Source: Agromyces flavus (GTDB lineage: Bacteria > Actinomycetota > Actinomycetes > Actinomycetales > Microbacteriaceae). From it: a DNA stretch of 64,000 nucleotides. A program made the translations under genes and the position numbers. Location: the NCBI RefSeq assembly GCF_900104685.1, contig NZ_LT629755.1, positions 2,356,001 to 2,420,000 of the forward strand, in the 5' to 3' direction. A model generated the notes under the pieces. That model made no database searches and was not told the DNA's origin. It saw nothing but the letters and a program-made list of their open reading frames with translations. Below, one piece after another: positions 34,868 to 44,334 of this stretch. Within the stretch, counting starts at the first letter, position 1, and the number at the start of each line of letters is the position of its first letter.

Positions 34868-35911
34868 TCAGCGCGCCGGCCGCGACCTGGGCCGGGTCGA
34901 CGCGCGCTCGTGATACTCGAGCCCGAACGTCTCGATCAGGATTCCACCCTCCGGTGACGGGTCGTCGTCGTCGCCGCCTCCTCCATCGAGCATCGACACG
35001 AGCAGCTGGCCGGCCCGCAGGCCCGCTTCGCGCGGGCGGAGATCGAGCGCGCTGATCGGCGGCTGCACGATCCGCAGCGTGGCGCTGTCGACGTACGAGA
35101 CGAGCTGCACGTCATCGGGCACGGTGCGCCCGAGCTCCTGGAGCGTCGAGAGGATGCCCACGCCGAGCCCGTCGGGCACGCAGACGATGGCGTCGACGTC
35201 GGGCCGGGCTGCGAGCAGGCCGTCGACGGTGCGGCGGAGTTCGATCGCAGCCGGCACCCCGACGAGCGGCAGGAACGAGAGCCCCACCGACTCCTGCGCG
35301 GACCAGGCCGCTGCGGCCTCGTGCACGGCCCGCACCCACATCTGGTCGATGTCGGGGATGAGGACGACGATGGAGGCCGCGCCCCCTTCGCGGAGGCGGT
35401 CGAGGAGCAATCGCGTGGCCGCGGCATGGTCGGCGGTGACGGATGCGGTGGGTTCCGGCACGCCGGGTGGCACCAGTTCGGAGGTGACGACGGGCCGGCC
35501 CGAATCGAGGATGGCCCGGGCGAGCGGGTCGTGCCCGTCGACGTCGGCCATGACGAACCCGTCGACATGGAGGCCGCGCGCCTTCCCGGGCGGGTAGTCG
35601 CCGGGGATGAGCGAGACCGTGAGCTCGCGATCGTTGGTCGCCTCGACGAGGCCGAAGGTGAAGTTCATGTAGTAGTCCATGGACGCCAAGCCCTGCGGCA
35701 ACCAGAGGCCGATCGATCCCGCCCGGGCGCGGCGGAGGTTCCTGGCGCCGCTGTTCGTCGTGAAATCGAGCTCGGCGGCCGCGGCGGCGACCCGCGCTCG
35801 CGTCTCGGCCGAGACCCGCCCGCTGCCGGAGAGCGCCCGCGATGCGGTTCCCCGGGAGACACCGGACCGGTCGGCGACGTCCTGCAGCGTCGGCGGGCGT
35901 GTGGCGACCAT
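34868..35911 (-). CDS. LacI family regulator of the APC/amidohydrolase operon
   Basis: A 347-residue regulator. The HTH is PTLQDVADRSGVSRGTASRA (residues 7-26), the hinge-region helix is NSGARNLRRARAG, and the sensor domain follows. Start at 35911 has GAGGGGAGG about 8 bases upstream; the frame continues to 36223 without homology. It is divergent from an APC permease-amidohydrolase pair. A near-perfect palindrome lies 57 bases upstream of its start. The Asp/Gly tail GGGGDDDDPSPEGG before the last strand is unusual. Likely represses the divergent operon and itself. Confidence 0.9.
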   Translation of the reverse strand: MVATRPPTLQDVADRSGVSRGTASRALSGSGRVSAETRARVAAAAAELDFTTNSGARNLRRARAGSIGLWLPQGLASMDYYMNFTFGLVEATNDRELTVSLIPGDYPPGKARGLHVDGFVMADVDGHDPLARAILDSGRPVVTSELVPPGVPEPTASVTADHAAATRLLLDRLREGGAASIVVLIPDIDQMWVRAVHEAAAAWSAQESVGLSFLPLVGVPAAIELRRTVDGLLAARPDVDAIVCVPDGLGVGILSTLQELGRTVPDDVQLVSYVDSATLRIVQPPISALDLRPREAGLRAGQLLVSMLDGGGGDDDDPSPEGGILIETFGLEYHERASTRPRSRPAR

Positions 35912-35968
35912 CGGATGCCTCCCCTCGGGCTCTGATCCTACTGACCGGCGTCGGGCTCGGGACCAGTT

Positions 35969-35988
35969 TTGCACAATCGATTGCGCAA
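35969..35988. promoter_or_regulatory. LacI-type operator
   Basis: TTGCACAATCGATTGCGCAA is a 20-bp palindrome with a central CG and only one mismatched pair. Its AT content is far above the surrounding DNA. It lies between the divergent LacI and APC permease genes, 84 bp upstream of the permease start. The central CG with flanking AAT/ATT is the canonical LacI-family half-site arrangement. Confidence 0.78.
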
Positions 35989-36071
35989 TCACTCGAAATG
36001 AGGCAGACTCAGGCGGGTCACCCCGCTGCCGACGTCGTCCCACGGCTCGGCATTCAACGAAGGAGTTGCTC

Positions 36072-37523
36072 GTGACGCTCGATTCCACCTTGCTCGACGA
36101 CGCACCGAAGACCGGAACGCTCAAGACGGCGGCACTCGGCACGTGGGGCGTCGTGTTCCTCGTGGTGTCGGCGGCGGCGCCGCTGAGCGTACTTGCCGGC
36201 ATCGGTCCGCTCGCCGTGCTCATCGGCGGCGTCTCGGCGCCACTCGTCTACGCCATCGCGGGCGTGGTGCTCGCGATCTTCTCCATCGGCTTCCTCTTCA
36301 CGGCCCGAAACCTCAAGCCCATGGGCGGCTTCTACACGTACATCGCGGTGGGGCTGGGCAAGGTGGTGGGCCTCGGCGCGGGCTTCCTCGCCTGGGCGTC
36401 GTACAACCTGCTGCAGATCGGCCTGTGGGGCCTCTTCGGCGTGATGGCCGAGGGCATGCTCGCGCAGGTCTTCGGCATCCAACTGCCCTGGTGGGTGCTC
36501 GCGGTGGTCGGCGCGGTCCTGGTCTTCGCGCTCGCGGCCGCCGGCGTCGACGTCGGGGCCCGCGTGCTCGGAGTGCTGCTCGTGCTCGAGACGGCGCTGC
36601 TCGTCGTGCTCGCCGCGTCCATCCTGAGCCAGCGCGCCGGCGACCTCGGCTTCGGGACGTTCGCGCCCGAGAACGTCTTCACGCCGAGCATGTTCGCCGT
36701 CCTGGGCTTCGGATTCGCGGCGTTCATGGGGTTCGAGTCGACCGTGCTGTACCGCAACGAAACGCGCGACCCGGTTCGCTCCATCCCGCGAGCGACGTAC
36801 ATCGCGGTGGCGTTCCTCGCCATCTTCTACACGGGCACGCTCTGGCTCGTCATCCAGGCCTTCGGCGACGCGGCGGTGCAGGGCGTGATCGCCGAGGATC
36901 CCGCCGCATTCTTCTTCACCGCCATGGGGCAGTACGTGGGCGAGTGGGGCGTCGCGGCCATGTTCATCCTGATCGTGTCGAGCATCTTCGCCGGACAGCT
37001 GGCCTTCCACAACGCCATCAACCGCTACAGCTTCGCGCTCTCCCGCGACGGCATCCTGCCGGCCTTCTTCAGCCGCACGAACAGCACCGGCGCCCCGTGG
37101 CAGGCGGGCCTCCTGCAGACGGTCGTCGCGATCGCGGTCGTGCTCGCCTTCGGCATCGCGGGCCTCGATCCGCTCACGCAGCTCGTGATCCTCGTCAACT
37201 CGCCGGGCGTGTACGGCATCATCACGCTCCAGCTGCTCGCCTCGATCGCCGTGCTCGTCTTCATCCTCCGCAACCGGCAGCTCGAACGGAAGTGGTACGT
37301 GCTGCCGGCGGCCGTCTTCTCGATCGTGGCGATGACCGTGCTCCTGGCGATCCTGGTCTCGACGATCGACTACCTCACTGCGGCCGGGCCGGCCATCAAC
37401 GCGGTGATCCTCGCCGTGGTCCCCATCGTGCTCGTCGCGGGCATCGTCTACGCGCTCGTGCTGCGCTCGACACGGCCCGACCGGTTCGCCCTGATCGGCG
37501 GCCAGGAGGCCGAGCAGGCATGA
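36072..37523 (+). CDS. APC family permease
   Basis: A 483-residue permease with 12 or more TM segments. TM1 reads TWGVVFLVVSAAAPLSVLAG and the TM6 region FAAFMGFESTVLYRNETRDP, both APC hallmarks (unwound TM1 and TM6). GTG 36072 follows AAGGAG with 8-base spacing. It overlaps the amidohydrolase by 4 bp (ATGA). The pairing with an amidohydrolase suggests import of an amide, lactam or amino-acid derivative that is then hydrolysed; the compound is not known. Confidence 0.87.
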   Translation: MTLDSTLLDDAPKTGTLKTAALGTWGVVFLVVSAAAPLSVLAGIGPLAVLIGGVSAPLVYAIAGVVLAIFSIGFLFTARNLKPMGGFYTYIAVGLGKVVGLGAGFLAWASYNLLQIGLWGLFGVMAEGMLAQVFGIQLPWWVLAVVGAVLVFALAAAGVDVGARVLGVLLVLETALLVVLAASILSQRAGDLGFGTFAPENVFTPSMFAVLGFGFAAFMGFESTVLYRNETRDPVRSIPRATYIAVAFLAIFYTGTLWLVIQAFGDAAVQGVIAEDPAAFFFTAMGQYVGEWGVAAMFILIVSSIFAGQLAFHNAINRYSFALSRDGILPAFFSRTNSTGAPWQAGLLQTVVAIAVVLAFGIAGLDPLTQLVILVNSPGVYGIITLQLLASIAVLVFILRNRQLERKWYVLPAAVFSIVAMTVLLAILVSTIDYLTAAGPAINAVILAVVPIVLVAGIVYALVLRSTRPDRFALIGGQEAEQA

Positions 37524-39175
37524 CCACCACGCACTTCGCCGAGACCGTCGTCCTCGGCAGCCGCGTCATCACGATGGCCGAGCCGGATGTCGCGCCCGAC
37601 GCGGCCACGGGCATCGCCGTGGCCGGCGGCCGAGTCGTCGCCATCGGCGACGCGGACTCGCTCGAGGCATGCATCGGGCCCGGCACGACGGTGATCGACC
37701 TGCCGGATGCCACCATCCTGCCCGGCTTCGTCGACAGCCACATCCACCCGGTGTTCGGTCTCGCGCTCACGCGCGGCGCAGACCTCAGCGGGTGCCGCGA
37801 CCTCGCCGAGATCCAGCGCAGGCTCCGAGCCGAGGTCGCCGACCTCGACGACGACGACTGGCTCCTCGGCTGGGGCCTCGACCCGAACGCCTTCGAGGGC
37901 ACCGAGGTCACCAACCGGATCCTCGACGAGATCGCGCCGGGGCGGCCGGCCTTCATCCGGCTCTTCGACGCGCACGCCGCGCTCGCCTCGTCGCGGGCGC
38001 TCGAGATCGCCGGATGCCGCGGCGACGAGCAGTTCACCGACGGCTCACGCGTCGTGACCGACGACCGGGGCCGGCCCACCGGCTACCTCCTCGAGCTGCA
38101 GGCGATGGCGATCGTGGAACCGTTCGTCCCCGAGTTCAGCTTCGAGGAGCGTGTCGACGGCCTCTACGACGTGCTGCTCCACATGGCCCGCGCGGGCTTC
38201 ACGGGCGGACAGGTGCAGGACCTCGCACCCGGCACGATCGAGCTCCTGCGCGCCATCGAGCAGACCCGCGACCTGCCCATCCGACTCCGGATGTCGCCGT
38301 GGTTCGAGCCCGGAACCGCCGTCGGGGAGGTCGACCGGCTGGCGGAGCTGCAGGGCACGGCCGGACGTCGCTGGATCGTGGGCGGCGTCAAGCTCATGAT
38401 CGACGGAACGGTCGACAACGGCACGGCTTGGCTGCACGAGCCCGATTGCCTCGGCGAGTCGACGAAGTCGCTCTGGCTCGACCCCGAGCAGTACCGTGCC
38501 GCACTGACCGAGCTCGATCGTCGCGGCATCCCGACCACCACGCACGCCATCGGTGATGCGGGGATCGACTTCGTGGTGCGCGCCATCGCCGGCTTGCCGC
38601 ACCGCAACGCCACCCACCGCGTCGAGCACATCGAGACCATGACGGATGCCGCGCTGGAGCTGTTCGCATCATCCGGCATCACCGCCAGCATGCAGCCGAC
38701 GCACTGCACGCTCTTCACGAAGGCCGACGGGAGCGACAACTGGTCGACTCGCCTCGGCGAGGAGCGCGCCGGCCGCGGCTTCCGCATGGGCGACCTCGTC
38801 CGTGCCGGCGTTCCGCTGGCGCTCGGCTCGGACTGGCCGGTCGCGCCGAGCGATGCAGTCGGCATCCTCGCCGACGCCCGGTTGCGGCGCCCGCACGACG
38901 ATCCCGACGCCACGCCCGTGACGCCCGACCAGGCGCTCAGCGCGTCGGATGCGCTGCGTGGGTTCACGACCCGCCCGTTCACCACGATCGGGCAGCAGGG
39001 CGGGGTGCTCGAGGTGGGCTCCGTCGCCGACGTCACGGTGCTCGACCGCGACCCGCTGACGGCGGACGCCGAGGAGCTCGGGCGGGCCACGGTGCTCCTC
39101 ACGCTCGTCGACGGGCGGATCGTGGCGGGTGACGCCTCCGAGGCACGGGCGATGGCCGAATCGACACGTCGCTAG
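37520..39175 (+). CDS. Amidohydrolase, YtcJ-like (Amidohydro_3)
   Basis: A 551-residue metal-dependent hydrolase of the YtcJ/AdeC-like class. Metal ligands are visible as LPGFVDSHIHP (HxH near residue 76), a Lys in GVKLMIDG (near residue 293), THAIGDAGID (His near residue 343), HRVEHIETM (His near residue 366) and the Asp of ALGSDWPV (near residue 437). It hydrolyses amide or ester bonds in an N-acyl or formamide-type substrate in the cytoplasm. Its start overlaps the permease stop (ATGA), and a LacI regulator probably controls both. Substrate not assignable. Confidence 0.87.
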   Translation: MTTTHFAETVVLGSRVITMAEPDVAPDAATGIAVAGGRVVAIGDADSLEACIGPGTTVIDLPDATILPGFVDSHIHPVFGLALTRGADLSGCRDLAEIQRRLRAEVADLDDDDWLLGWGLDPNAFEGTEVTNRILDEIAPGRPAFIRLFDAHAALASSRALEIAGCRGDEQFTDGSRVVTDDRGRPTGYLLELQAMAIVEPFVPEFSFEERVDGLYDVLLHMARAGFTGGQVQDLAPGTIELLRAIEQTRDLPIRLRMSPWFEPGTAVGEVDRLAELQGTAGRRWIVGGVKLMIDGTVDNGTAWLHEPDCLGESTKSLWLDPEQYRAALTELDRRGIPTTTHAIGDAGIDFVVRAIAGLPHRNATHRVEHIETMTDAALELFASSGITASMQPTHCTLFTKADGSDNWSTRLGEERAGRGFRMGDLVRAGVPLALGSDWPVAPSDAVGILADARLRRPHDDPDATPVTPDQALSASDALRGFTTRPFTTIGQQGGVLEVGSVADVTVLDRDPLTADAEELGRATVLLTLVDGRIVAGDASEARAMAESTRR

Positions 39176-39220
39176 TCGGAAGCAGCGCGCCCACACGGTG
39201 AACTTCCTCGTCGTTCCGAT

Positions 39221-39261
39221 AGTCAATTCGTATGGTCAACAGTCGAATGATGCATTGGACT
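39221..39261. promoter_or_regulatory. Candidate operator/promoter region of the flavoprotein gene
   Basis: AGTCAAT (39221) and ATTGGACT (39254) are an imperfect inverted repeat with a 26-base spacer. The stretch is clearly richer in A/T than its surroundings and lies 30 bp before the start codon at 39292. It probably holds the promoter and a regulator site. No specific regulator can be named. Confidence 0.4.
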
Positions 39262-39291
39262 CATGTCTCGCTCGAACCTACCGTGGTTCGC

Positions 39292-41037
39292 ATGAGTACC
39301 TCAGGCACCGCTTCCGAGCGTCAGCTCGCCACGACCGTGCTCGTGATCGGCACCGGCGGATCGGGCCTGCGCGCCGCCATCGAGCTCGCCGAGGCGGGCG
39401 TCGACGTGCTCGCCCTCGGCAAGCGACCCAAGTCCGACGCACACACCTCGCTCGCGGCCGGCGGCATCAACGCCGCGCTCGCCACGATGGACCCCGACGA
39501 CAGCTGGCAGCAGCACGCCGCCGACACGCTGAAGGAGAGCTACCTCCTCGCGAACCCGCACACGGTCGAGATCGTCACGTCGGGGGCGGCCCGCGGCATC
39601 CAGGACCTCGAGCGCTACGGCATGCCGTTCGCGCGCGAAGACGACGGCCGGATCTCGCAGCGCTTCTTCGGCGCCCACACCTACCGCCGCACCGCGTTCG
39701 CGGGCGACTACACCGGCCTCGAGATCCAGCGCACGCTCGTCAACCGGGCCGCGCAGCTCGGCGTGCCCATCCTCGACACGGTCTACGTGACGCGCATCCT
39801 CGTGAACGACGACGGGGCGGTCTTCGGCGCCTACGGCTTCGACCTCGAGGACGGCACGCGCTACCTCATCCACGCCGACGCGGTGATCCTCGCCGCCGGC
39901 GGCCACAACCGCATCTGGCGCCGAACCTCGTCGCGCCGCGACGAGAACACGGGCGACTCGTGGCGCCTCGCCGTCGAGGCGGGCGGGCGCGTGCGCGACC
40001 CGGAGCTCGTGCAGTTCCATCCGTCGGGCATCATCGAGCCCGAGAGCGCGGCCGGCACCCTCATCTCCGAGGCGGCACGCGGCGAGGGCGGCATCCTCAC
40101 CAACGGCCTCGGCGAGCGCTTCATGTCTCGCTATGACCCCGAGCGGATGGAGCTGTCGACCCGAGACCGCGTCGCCCTCGCGGCCTACACCGAGATCAAG
40201 GAGGGCCGCGGCACCCCCAATGGCGGTGTCTGGCTGGATGTCTCGCACCTCCCACGCGAGACGATCATGCAGCGCCTCCCCCGCGTGTACCAGACGATGC
40301 TCGAGCTCCAGATGCTCGACATCACGAAGGAACCGATCGAGATCGCGCCCACCGCGCATTACTCGATGGGCGGCGTCTGGGTGCGGCCCGAGGACCATGG
40401 AACCGACGTCCCGGGCCTCTATGCCATCGGCGAGGCATCCTCGGGGCTGCACGGCGCCAATCGGCTTGGAGGCAACTCGCTCATCGAGCTGCTCGTCTTC
40501 GGGCGCATCGTCGGTCAGGCCGCGGCGGCATACTCTACCTCGCTGCCGGCGCAGAAGCGCTCGGCCGCCGCGGTCGATGGGGCCCGCGCCGAGATCGCCG
40601 GGCTGCTGGCGTCGGATGGCTCGGAGAACGTGCGAGCCCTGCAGCGCGCCATCCGCAACACCATGACCGAGCACGCCGGAGTCGTGCGCGACGAAGCCGG
40701 CCTGCTCGCCGGCCTCGCGGAGCTCGACGCGATCGAGGCGCGCATCGCCGACATCGGCGTGCATCCCGACATTGCCGGGTACCAGGACCTCGCGCACGCG
40801 TTCGACCTCAAGTCGGCCGCGCTGGCCGCGCGGGCCACCCTCGAGGCCGCGCTCGAACGGCGCGAGACCCGCGGATGCCACAACCGCAGCGACTACCCGT
40901 CGATCGACGAGTCGCTGCAAGTGAACCTGGTGTGGTCGCCGTCGACGGGCGTGACCCGCGAGGAGATCCCGCCGATCCCCGACGAGATCGCGGCGCTCAT
41001 GCGCGAGGTGTCGACGGTCGGCAAGCTCGTCGAGTGA
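39292..41037 (+). CDS. FAD-dependent fumarate-reductase/SdhA-like flavoprotein
   Basis: A 581-residue flavoprotein of the succinate dehydrogenase/fumarate reductase/L-aspartate oxidase family. The Rossmann motif is VLVIGTGGSGLRAAIELAEA (residues near 16-35). KSDAHTSLAAGGINAAL contains the His that carries covalent FAD in SdhA. QFHPSGI, TLISEAARGEGG, PTAHYSMGGV and GANRLGGNSLIELLVFGR complete the family pattern. There is no SdhB, SdhC or SdhD gene beside it, so it is either a soluble enzyme or uses a partner elsewhere. It lies 116 bp after the amidohydrolase with its own AT-rich upstream region. Confidence 0.82.
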   Translation: MSTSGTASERQLATTVLVIGTGGSGLRAAIELAEAGVDVLALGKRPKSDAHTSLAAGGINAALATMDPDDSWQQHAADTLKESYLLANPHTVEIVTSGAARGIQDLERYGMPFAREDDGRISQRFFGAHTYRRTAFAGDYTGLEIQRTLVNRAAQLGVPILDTVYVTRILVNDDGAVFGAYGFDLEDGTRYLIHADAVILAAGGHNRIWRRTSSRRDENTGDSWRLAVEAGGRVRDPELVQFHPSGIIEPESAAGTLISEAARGEGGILTNGLGERFMSRYDPERMELSTRDRVALAAYTEIKEGRGTPNGGVWLDVSHLPRETIMQRLPRVYQTMLELQMLDITKEPIEIAPTAHYSMGGVWVRPEDHGTDVPGLYAIGEASSGLHGANRLGGNSLIELLVFGRIVGQAAAAYSTSLPAQKRSAAAVDGARAEIAGLLASDGSENVRALQRAIRNTMTEHAGVVRDEAGLLAGLAELDAIEARIADIGVHPDIAGYQDLAHAFDLKSAALAARATLEAALERRETRGCHNRSDYPSIDESLQVNLVWSPSTGVTREEIPPIPDEIAALMREVSTVGKLVE

Positions 41038-41193
41038 CGCCGAGGCGGGCCTACGGTCCCTAGTGGCTTCGGAACGTCGGTGTCACAATGTCGTCCGCCT
41101 CGACCGTCCTGAGGGGACGCGTGCCCGCGTCTCCCGAATGCGGCCGAGAGCCGGAAGGGCAGGACCGCCCATGTCGAGAACGCGTGACGCGCG

Positions 41194-42921
41194 ATGAGCC
41201 GGCGCCGCGTGCTCACCGGACTCCTTCCGATTCTGGACTGGGCCCGCTCGTACGACCGGCGCTGGCTCCGCGGCGACCTGATCGCGGGCGTCACGGTCGC
41301 AGCGCTGATCGTGCCGAAGAACCTGGGGTATGCGGGCATCGCGGGCATCCCGCTGCAGAACGGCCTGTACGCCGCAGCTGCGGGCGCGATCCTGTACGGG
41401 ATCTTCGGTACCAGCCGCCAAATCTCGATGGGGCCGAGCTCGGCGTTGGCCGCGGTGGCCGCCAGCGCGGTACTGGTCTCCGGCCTGACCGATCAGGCGG
41501 ATGTCGCCTCGTTCGTCGCGGGCATCACGCTGGCGTCCGGGGTGCTCTTCCTGATTCTCTTCCTGCTTCGGATGGGCTGGATCGCGCAGTTCCTCTCGCG
41601 GGCGGTCGTCACGGGGTTCCTGTTCGGGGCGGCGATCGACGTGGTCATCTCCGAGCTGCCGAAGCTCACCGGCACCGAGGCGAGCGGCGCCAACTCGTTC
41701 CAGGAGTTGTGGTCGTGGTTCGGGAGCCTGGACGACACGCACGGGGCGACCCTCATCGTCGGCGTCGTGTCGCTGGTCGTCGTCTTCGGGGTGAGGGTCG
41801 TCGCGCCGCGGGTGCCCGGCGCGCTGGTCCTCGTGGTGGGTGGATTGATCGCCTCGTGGCTCCTGGCTCTCGGCGATCGCGGCGTGGCGCTCGTCGGCGA
41901 GGTGCCCCGCGGGCTGCCGGCCTTCGCCGTCCCCGATCTCGGCCTGATGTGGGAGAACGCGTCCACCGTGGCGATCGCCGCGGTCGCGCTGGTGCTCATC
42001 GGCTTCTCGCAGACCGCCGGCGACGCGAGGACGTTCGCAGCGAAGCACCGCTACCAGGTCGACATCGACCAGGAGTCGGTCGCGCAGGGCATGGCGAACG
42101 TCGGGGCAGGGCTCTTCCAGGGCATGCCGGTCTCGACCAGCCTGTCGGCGAGCTCGCTCAACGACCACTCCGGCGCCCGCACCGGGCTGGCGTCGCTCAC
42201 GTCGGGGGCGACCGTCCTGCTCACGCTCCTCGTGCTGGCCCCGCTGTTCTCCCTGCTGCCGAAGCCCGTCCTCGCCGCGCTCATCATCGAGGCCGTCGTG
42301 ATGGGCATGATCAACATCCCCGAGATGCGGCGCTTGGCTCGGGTGCAGCCGTTCGACTTCTGGATCGCGGTCGCCGCGATCGTCGCGACCCTGGCCTTCG
42401 GCGTGCTGGCCGGGGTCATGATCGGCATCGGCCTGTCGCTCCTCTGGCTCATCGGCGTCGCGACGCACCCCAGCATCCCGACCCTCGCCCGGGAGGCCGG
42501 CACGGATGTCTTCCGCGACGTGAGCGAGTTCCCGGAAGACCGACTGACCCCCGGCGTCGTCGTCATCCGGATGGACGGAGGCCTGTTCTTCGCGACCGCC
42601 GACGCGCTCGAAGACCGGATCCGCGAGATCATCCACTCGACCCCCGAGCTCACCGGCGTCGTCCTCGACTGCGCCGGCATCAACTTCATCGACTCCCAGG
42701 GCTCCGCCAAGATGAACGACGTCGTCACCCTCGCTGAGGACTCCGGCATCACCCTTCGGCTCGCCCGCCTCAAGAAGGCCGTCCGGGCCACGCTTCAACG
42801 GGACGGCGTGCTGCCGCGCGTCGGGACGGGGAACATCCACGGCAACGTCGCCCGCGCCGTGCAGGCGCAACTCGACGCGTCACCACCGGCTTCCGGCGGT
42901 TCGAGATCCGGGGAGGATTGA
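41194..42921 (+). CDS. SulP family anion transporter with STAS domain
   Basis: A 575-residue transporter. The SulP core begins near residue 12, with GDLIAGVTVAALIVPKNLGY then YAAAAGAILYGIFGTSRQIS and GPSSALAAVAASAV typical of the family (TM1 and TM3 region). About 14 hydrophobic segments precede a C-terminal STAS domain from about residue 445 (PGVVVIRMDGGLFFATADAL, then VVLDCAGINFIDSQGSAKMN). It probably carries sulfate, bicarbonate or another oxyanion. No carbonic anhydrase or sulfate-assimilation gene is near. Confidence 0.9.
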   Translation: MSRRRVLTGLLPILDWARSYDRRWLRGDLIAGVTVAALIVPKNLGYAGIAGIPLQNGLYAAAAGAILYGIFGTSRQISMGPSSALAAVAASAVLVSGLTDQADVASFVAGITLASGVLFLILFLLRMGWIAQFLSRAVVTGFLFGAAIDVVISELPKLTGTEASGANSFQELWSWFGSLDDTHGATLIVGVVSLVVVFGVRVVAPRVPGALVLVVGGLIASWLLALGDRGVALVGEVPRGLPAFAVPDLGLMWENASTVAIAAVALVLIGFSQTAGDARTFAAKHRYQVDIDQESVAQGMANVGAGLFQGMPVSTSLSASSLNDHSGARTGLASLTSGATVLLTLLVLAPLFSLLPKPVLAALIIEAVVMGMINIPEMRRLARVQPFDFWIAVAAIVATLAFGVLAGVMIGIGLSLLWLIGVATHPSIPTLAREAGTDVFRDVSEFPEDRLTPGVVVIRMDGGLFFATADALEDRIREIIHSTPELTGVVLDCAGINFIDSQGSAKMNDVVTLAEDSGITLRLARLKKAVRATLQRDGVLPRVGTGNIHGNVARAVQAQLDASPPASGGSRSGED

Positions 42922-43002
42922 CGCCATGCCCATCGCCGATGACCTGCGAGGTGAGCTCGACGACCTCGATTCGTAGCGGATGGCGCGGATAGGCTGGCGC
43001 CC

Positions 43003-43476
43003 ATGTCGGACGGTTCCGTACGTCTCGCCGCTCGGCGCGCCGGTCCCGACGACGCCCAGACGGTGGCGCGACTGCTGCACGACTTCAACACCGAGTTCGA
43101 AACCCCGACGCCGGGCGTCGCAGTCTTGACCACGCGCCTGCAGTCGCTGCTCGCCGGACCCGGCACGATCGCATACCTGGCCGGTGAGCCGGCGACGGGA
43201 GTCGCGCTCGTGACGCTGCGGAGCAACGTCTGGTACGACGGACCGGTCGCGCTGCTCGACGAACTGTACGTCGCGCCGGCTGACCGAGGGCGCGGTCTCG
43301 GTTCGGCGATGATCGAACGGCTCGTCGCCGATGCCGAAGCGAGCGGCGTGTCGGCGATCGAGATCAACGTCGACGCCGTCGACGTCGACGCGCAGCGCTT
43401 CTACGAACGGCATGGCTTCAGCGGCGTCGACCCCGACACCGGGGAGCGCGCGTTCTTCTACTCGCTCGAGCTGTAA
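43003..43476 (+). CDS. GNAT family N-acetyltransferase
   Basis: A 157-residue acetyltransferase. The acetyl-CoA site is LYVAPADRGRGLGSAMIERL (near residues 87-106; R-G-x-G-x-A), preceded by LLDE and followed by INVDAVDVDAQRFYERHGF. Substrate unknown. It is monocistronic and converges with the CdsA-like gene, 27 bp away. Confidence 0.9.
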   Translation: MSDGSVRLAARRAGPDDAQTVARLLHDFNTEFETPTPGVAVLTTRLQSLLAGPGTIAYLAGEPATGVALVTLRSNVWYDGPVALLDELYVAPADRGRGLGSAMIERLVADAEASGVSAIEINVDAVDVDAQRFYERHGFSGVDPDTGERAFFYSLEL

Positions 43477-43503
43477 GGGTGGGCGCAGTGGCGATCCGGC
43501 TGC

Positions 43504-44334
43504 CTACGCGAGTGTCACTGAGAACAGCGGTGCCACCACGAGCAGCGAGTCCGCCCGGTCCAACAGCCCGCCGAACCCCGGAAGCCATGTCCCGGCATCC
43601 TTCACTCCGGCGTGGCGTTTCACCATGGAGGCGACCACATCACCGAGCGGGGCGCCGACCGCCGCTGCGAGGAGCAGCACCCAGCTGAACTCCCCGGTGA
43701 CCGCCAAGACGAACGCGGCGGCAAGGGCGCCGCCCAGGAGTCCGGCGACCGTCTTGTTCGGCGACACCGCGAAAGGCCGGACTCTCACGCCGGGAAGCCG
43801 CCCGAGCGCCTTTCCGACCGCCCAGCTGGCCACGTCGGTGAGCGCGACGGTCAACACGAGCAAGGTCAGGTCCTGATGGATGATCACCAACTGCGCGGGC
43901 GCCCACACCAGCCACAGCATCCCGAACACGGCAGCAGTGGCGCGAGGAAGGGCCGACTCCGGATCACGGCTGAGCACGGGAAGGACCGCGGCGGCCAGCA
44001 ACGCGAACGGCAGCCACGCGTTGATCGCGGCCGGCTGCACGGCCGCCAACACCGGCGCGCCGACTCCCGCAGCGATCAGCACCGCGAGATCAGCGGGTCG
44101 GAGACCGGCCAATCGCACGTACTCGAGGAGGCACACGACGCTGACCGCGACGGCCACGATGACCGCACCGGCGACACCGATCTTCTCCGCTGCGCCGACG
44201 ATCACCCCGATGACCGCCCAGGTCAGCCACCTGCTTCGGATGGTCGAGTCGCCGAAGATCAACACCGGCACCGCCGTGGCGAGCAGCACGATGAGCCCGA
44301 CGGTCGCGGGAGCGCTCAAGCTGAGCCAGGTCAT
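43504..44334 (-). CDS. Phosphatidate cytidylyltransferase-like (CdsA family)
   Basis: A 276-residue membrane protein with about 8 TM segments. The C-terminal CTP-transferase signature reads SMVKRHAGVKDAG near residue 237 and GFGGLLDRADSLL near 255. Family consensus is S-x-x-K-R-x4-K-D then HGGxxDRxD; here His is Phe. It would form CDP-diacylglycerol from phosphatidate and CTP. Third gene of the lipid operon, starting 4 bp inside the CDP-alcohol phosphatidyltransferase gene. A second, housekeeping CdsA is expected elsewhere in the genome, so this one may serve a special lipid. Confidence 0.82.
   Translation of the reverse strand: MTWLSLSAPATVGLIVLLATAVPVLIFGDSTIRSRWLTWAVIGVIVGAAEKIGVAGAVIVAVAVSVVCLLEYVRLAGLRPADLAVLIAAGVGAPVLAAVQPAAINAWLPFALLAAAVLPVLSRDPESALPRATAAVFGMLWLVWAPAQLVIIHQDLTLLVLTVALTDVASWAVGKALGRLPGVRVRPFAVSPNKTVAGLLGGALAAAFVLAVTGEFSWVLLLAAAVGAPLGDVVASMVKRHAGVKDAGTWLPGFGGLLDRADSLLVVAPLFSVTLA

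Noticed and set aside
34850..34925. GC-rich partial inverted repeats after the LysR gene
   Set aside because: The arms match only in short blocks and overlap the end of the LacI coding sequence; not strong enough for a terminator.
39301..40920. A 539-codon minus-strand frame across the flavoprotein
   Set aside because: Antisense shadow of a gene with FAD motifs; no ribosome site or motif of its own.
42946..42996. A 16-codon ORF (MPIADDLRGELDDLDS) between sulP and the GNAT gene
   Set aside because: No clear ribosome site, no neighbour that needs it and too short to tell from chance.
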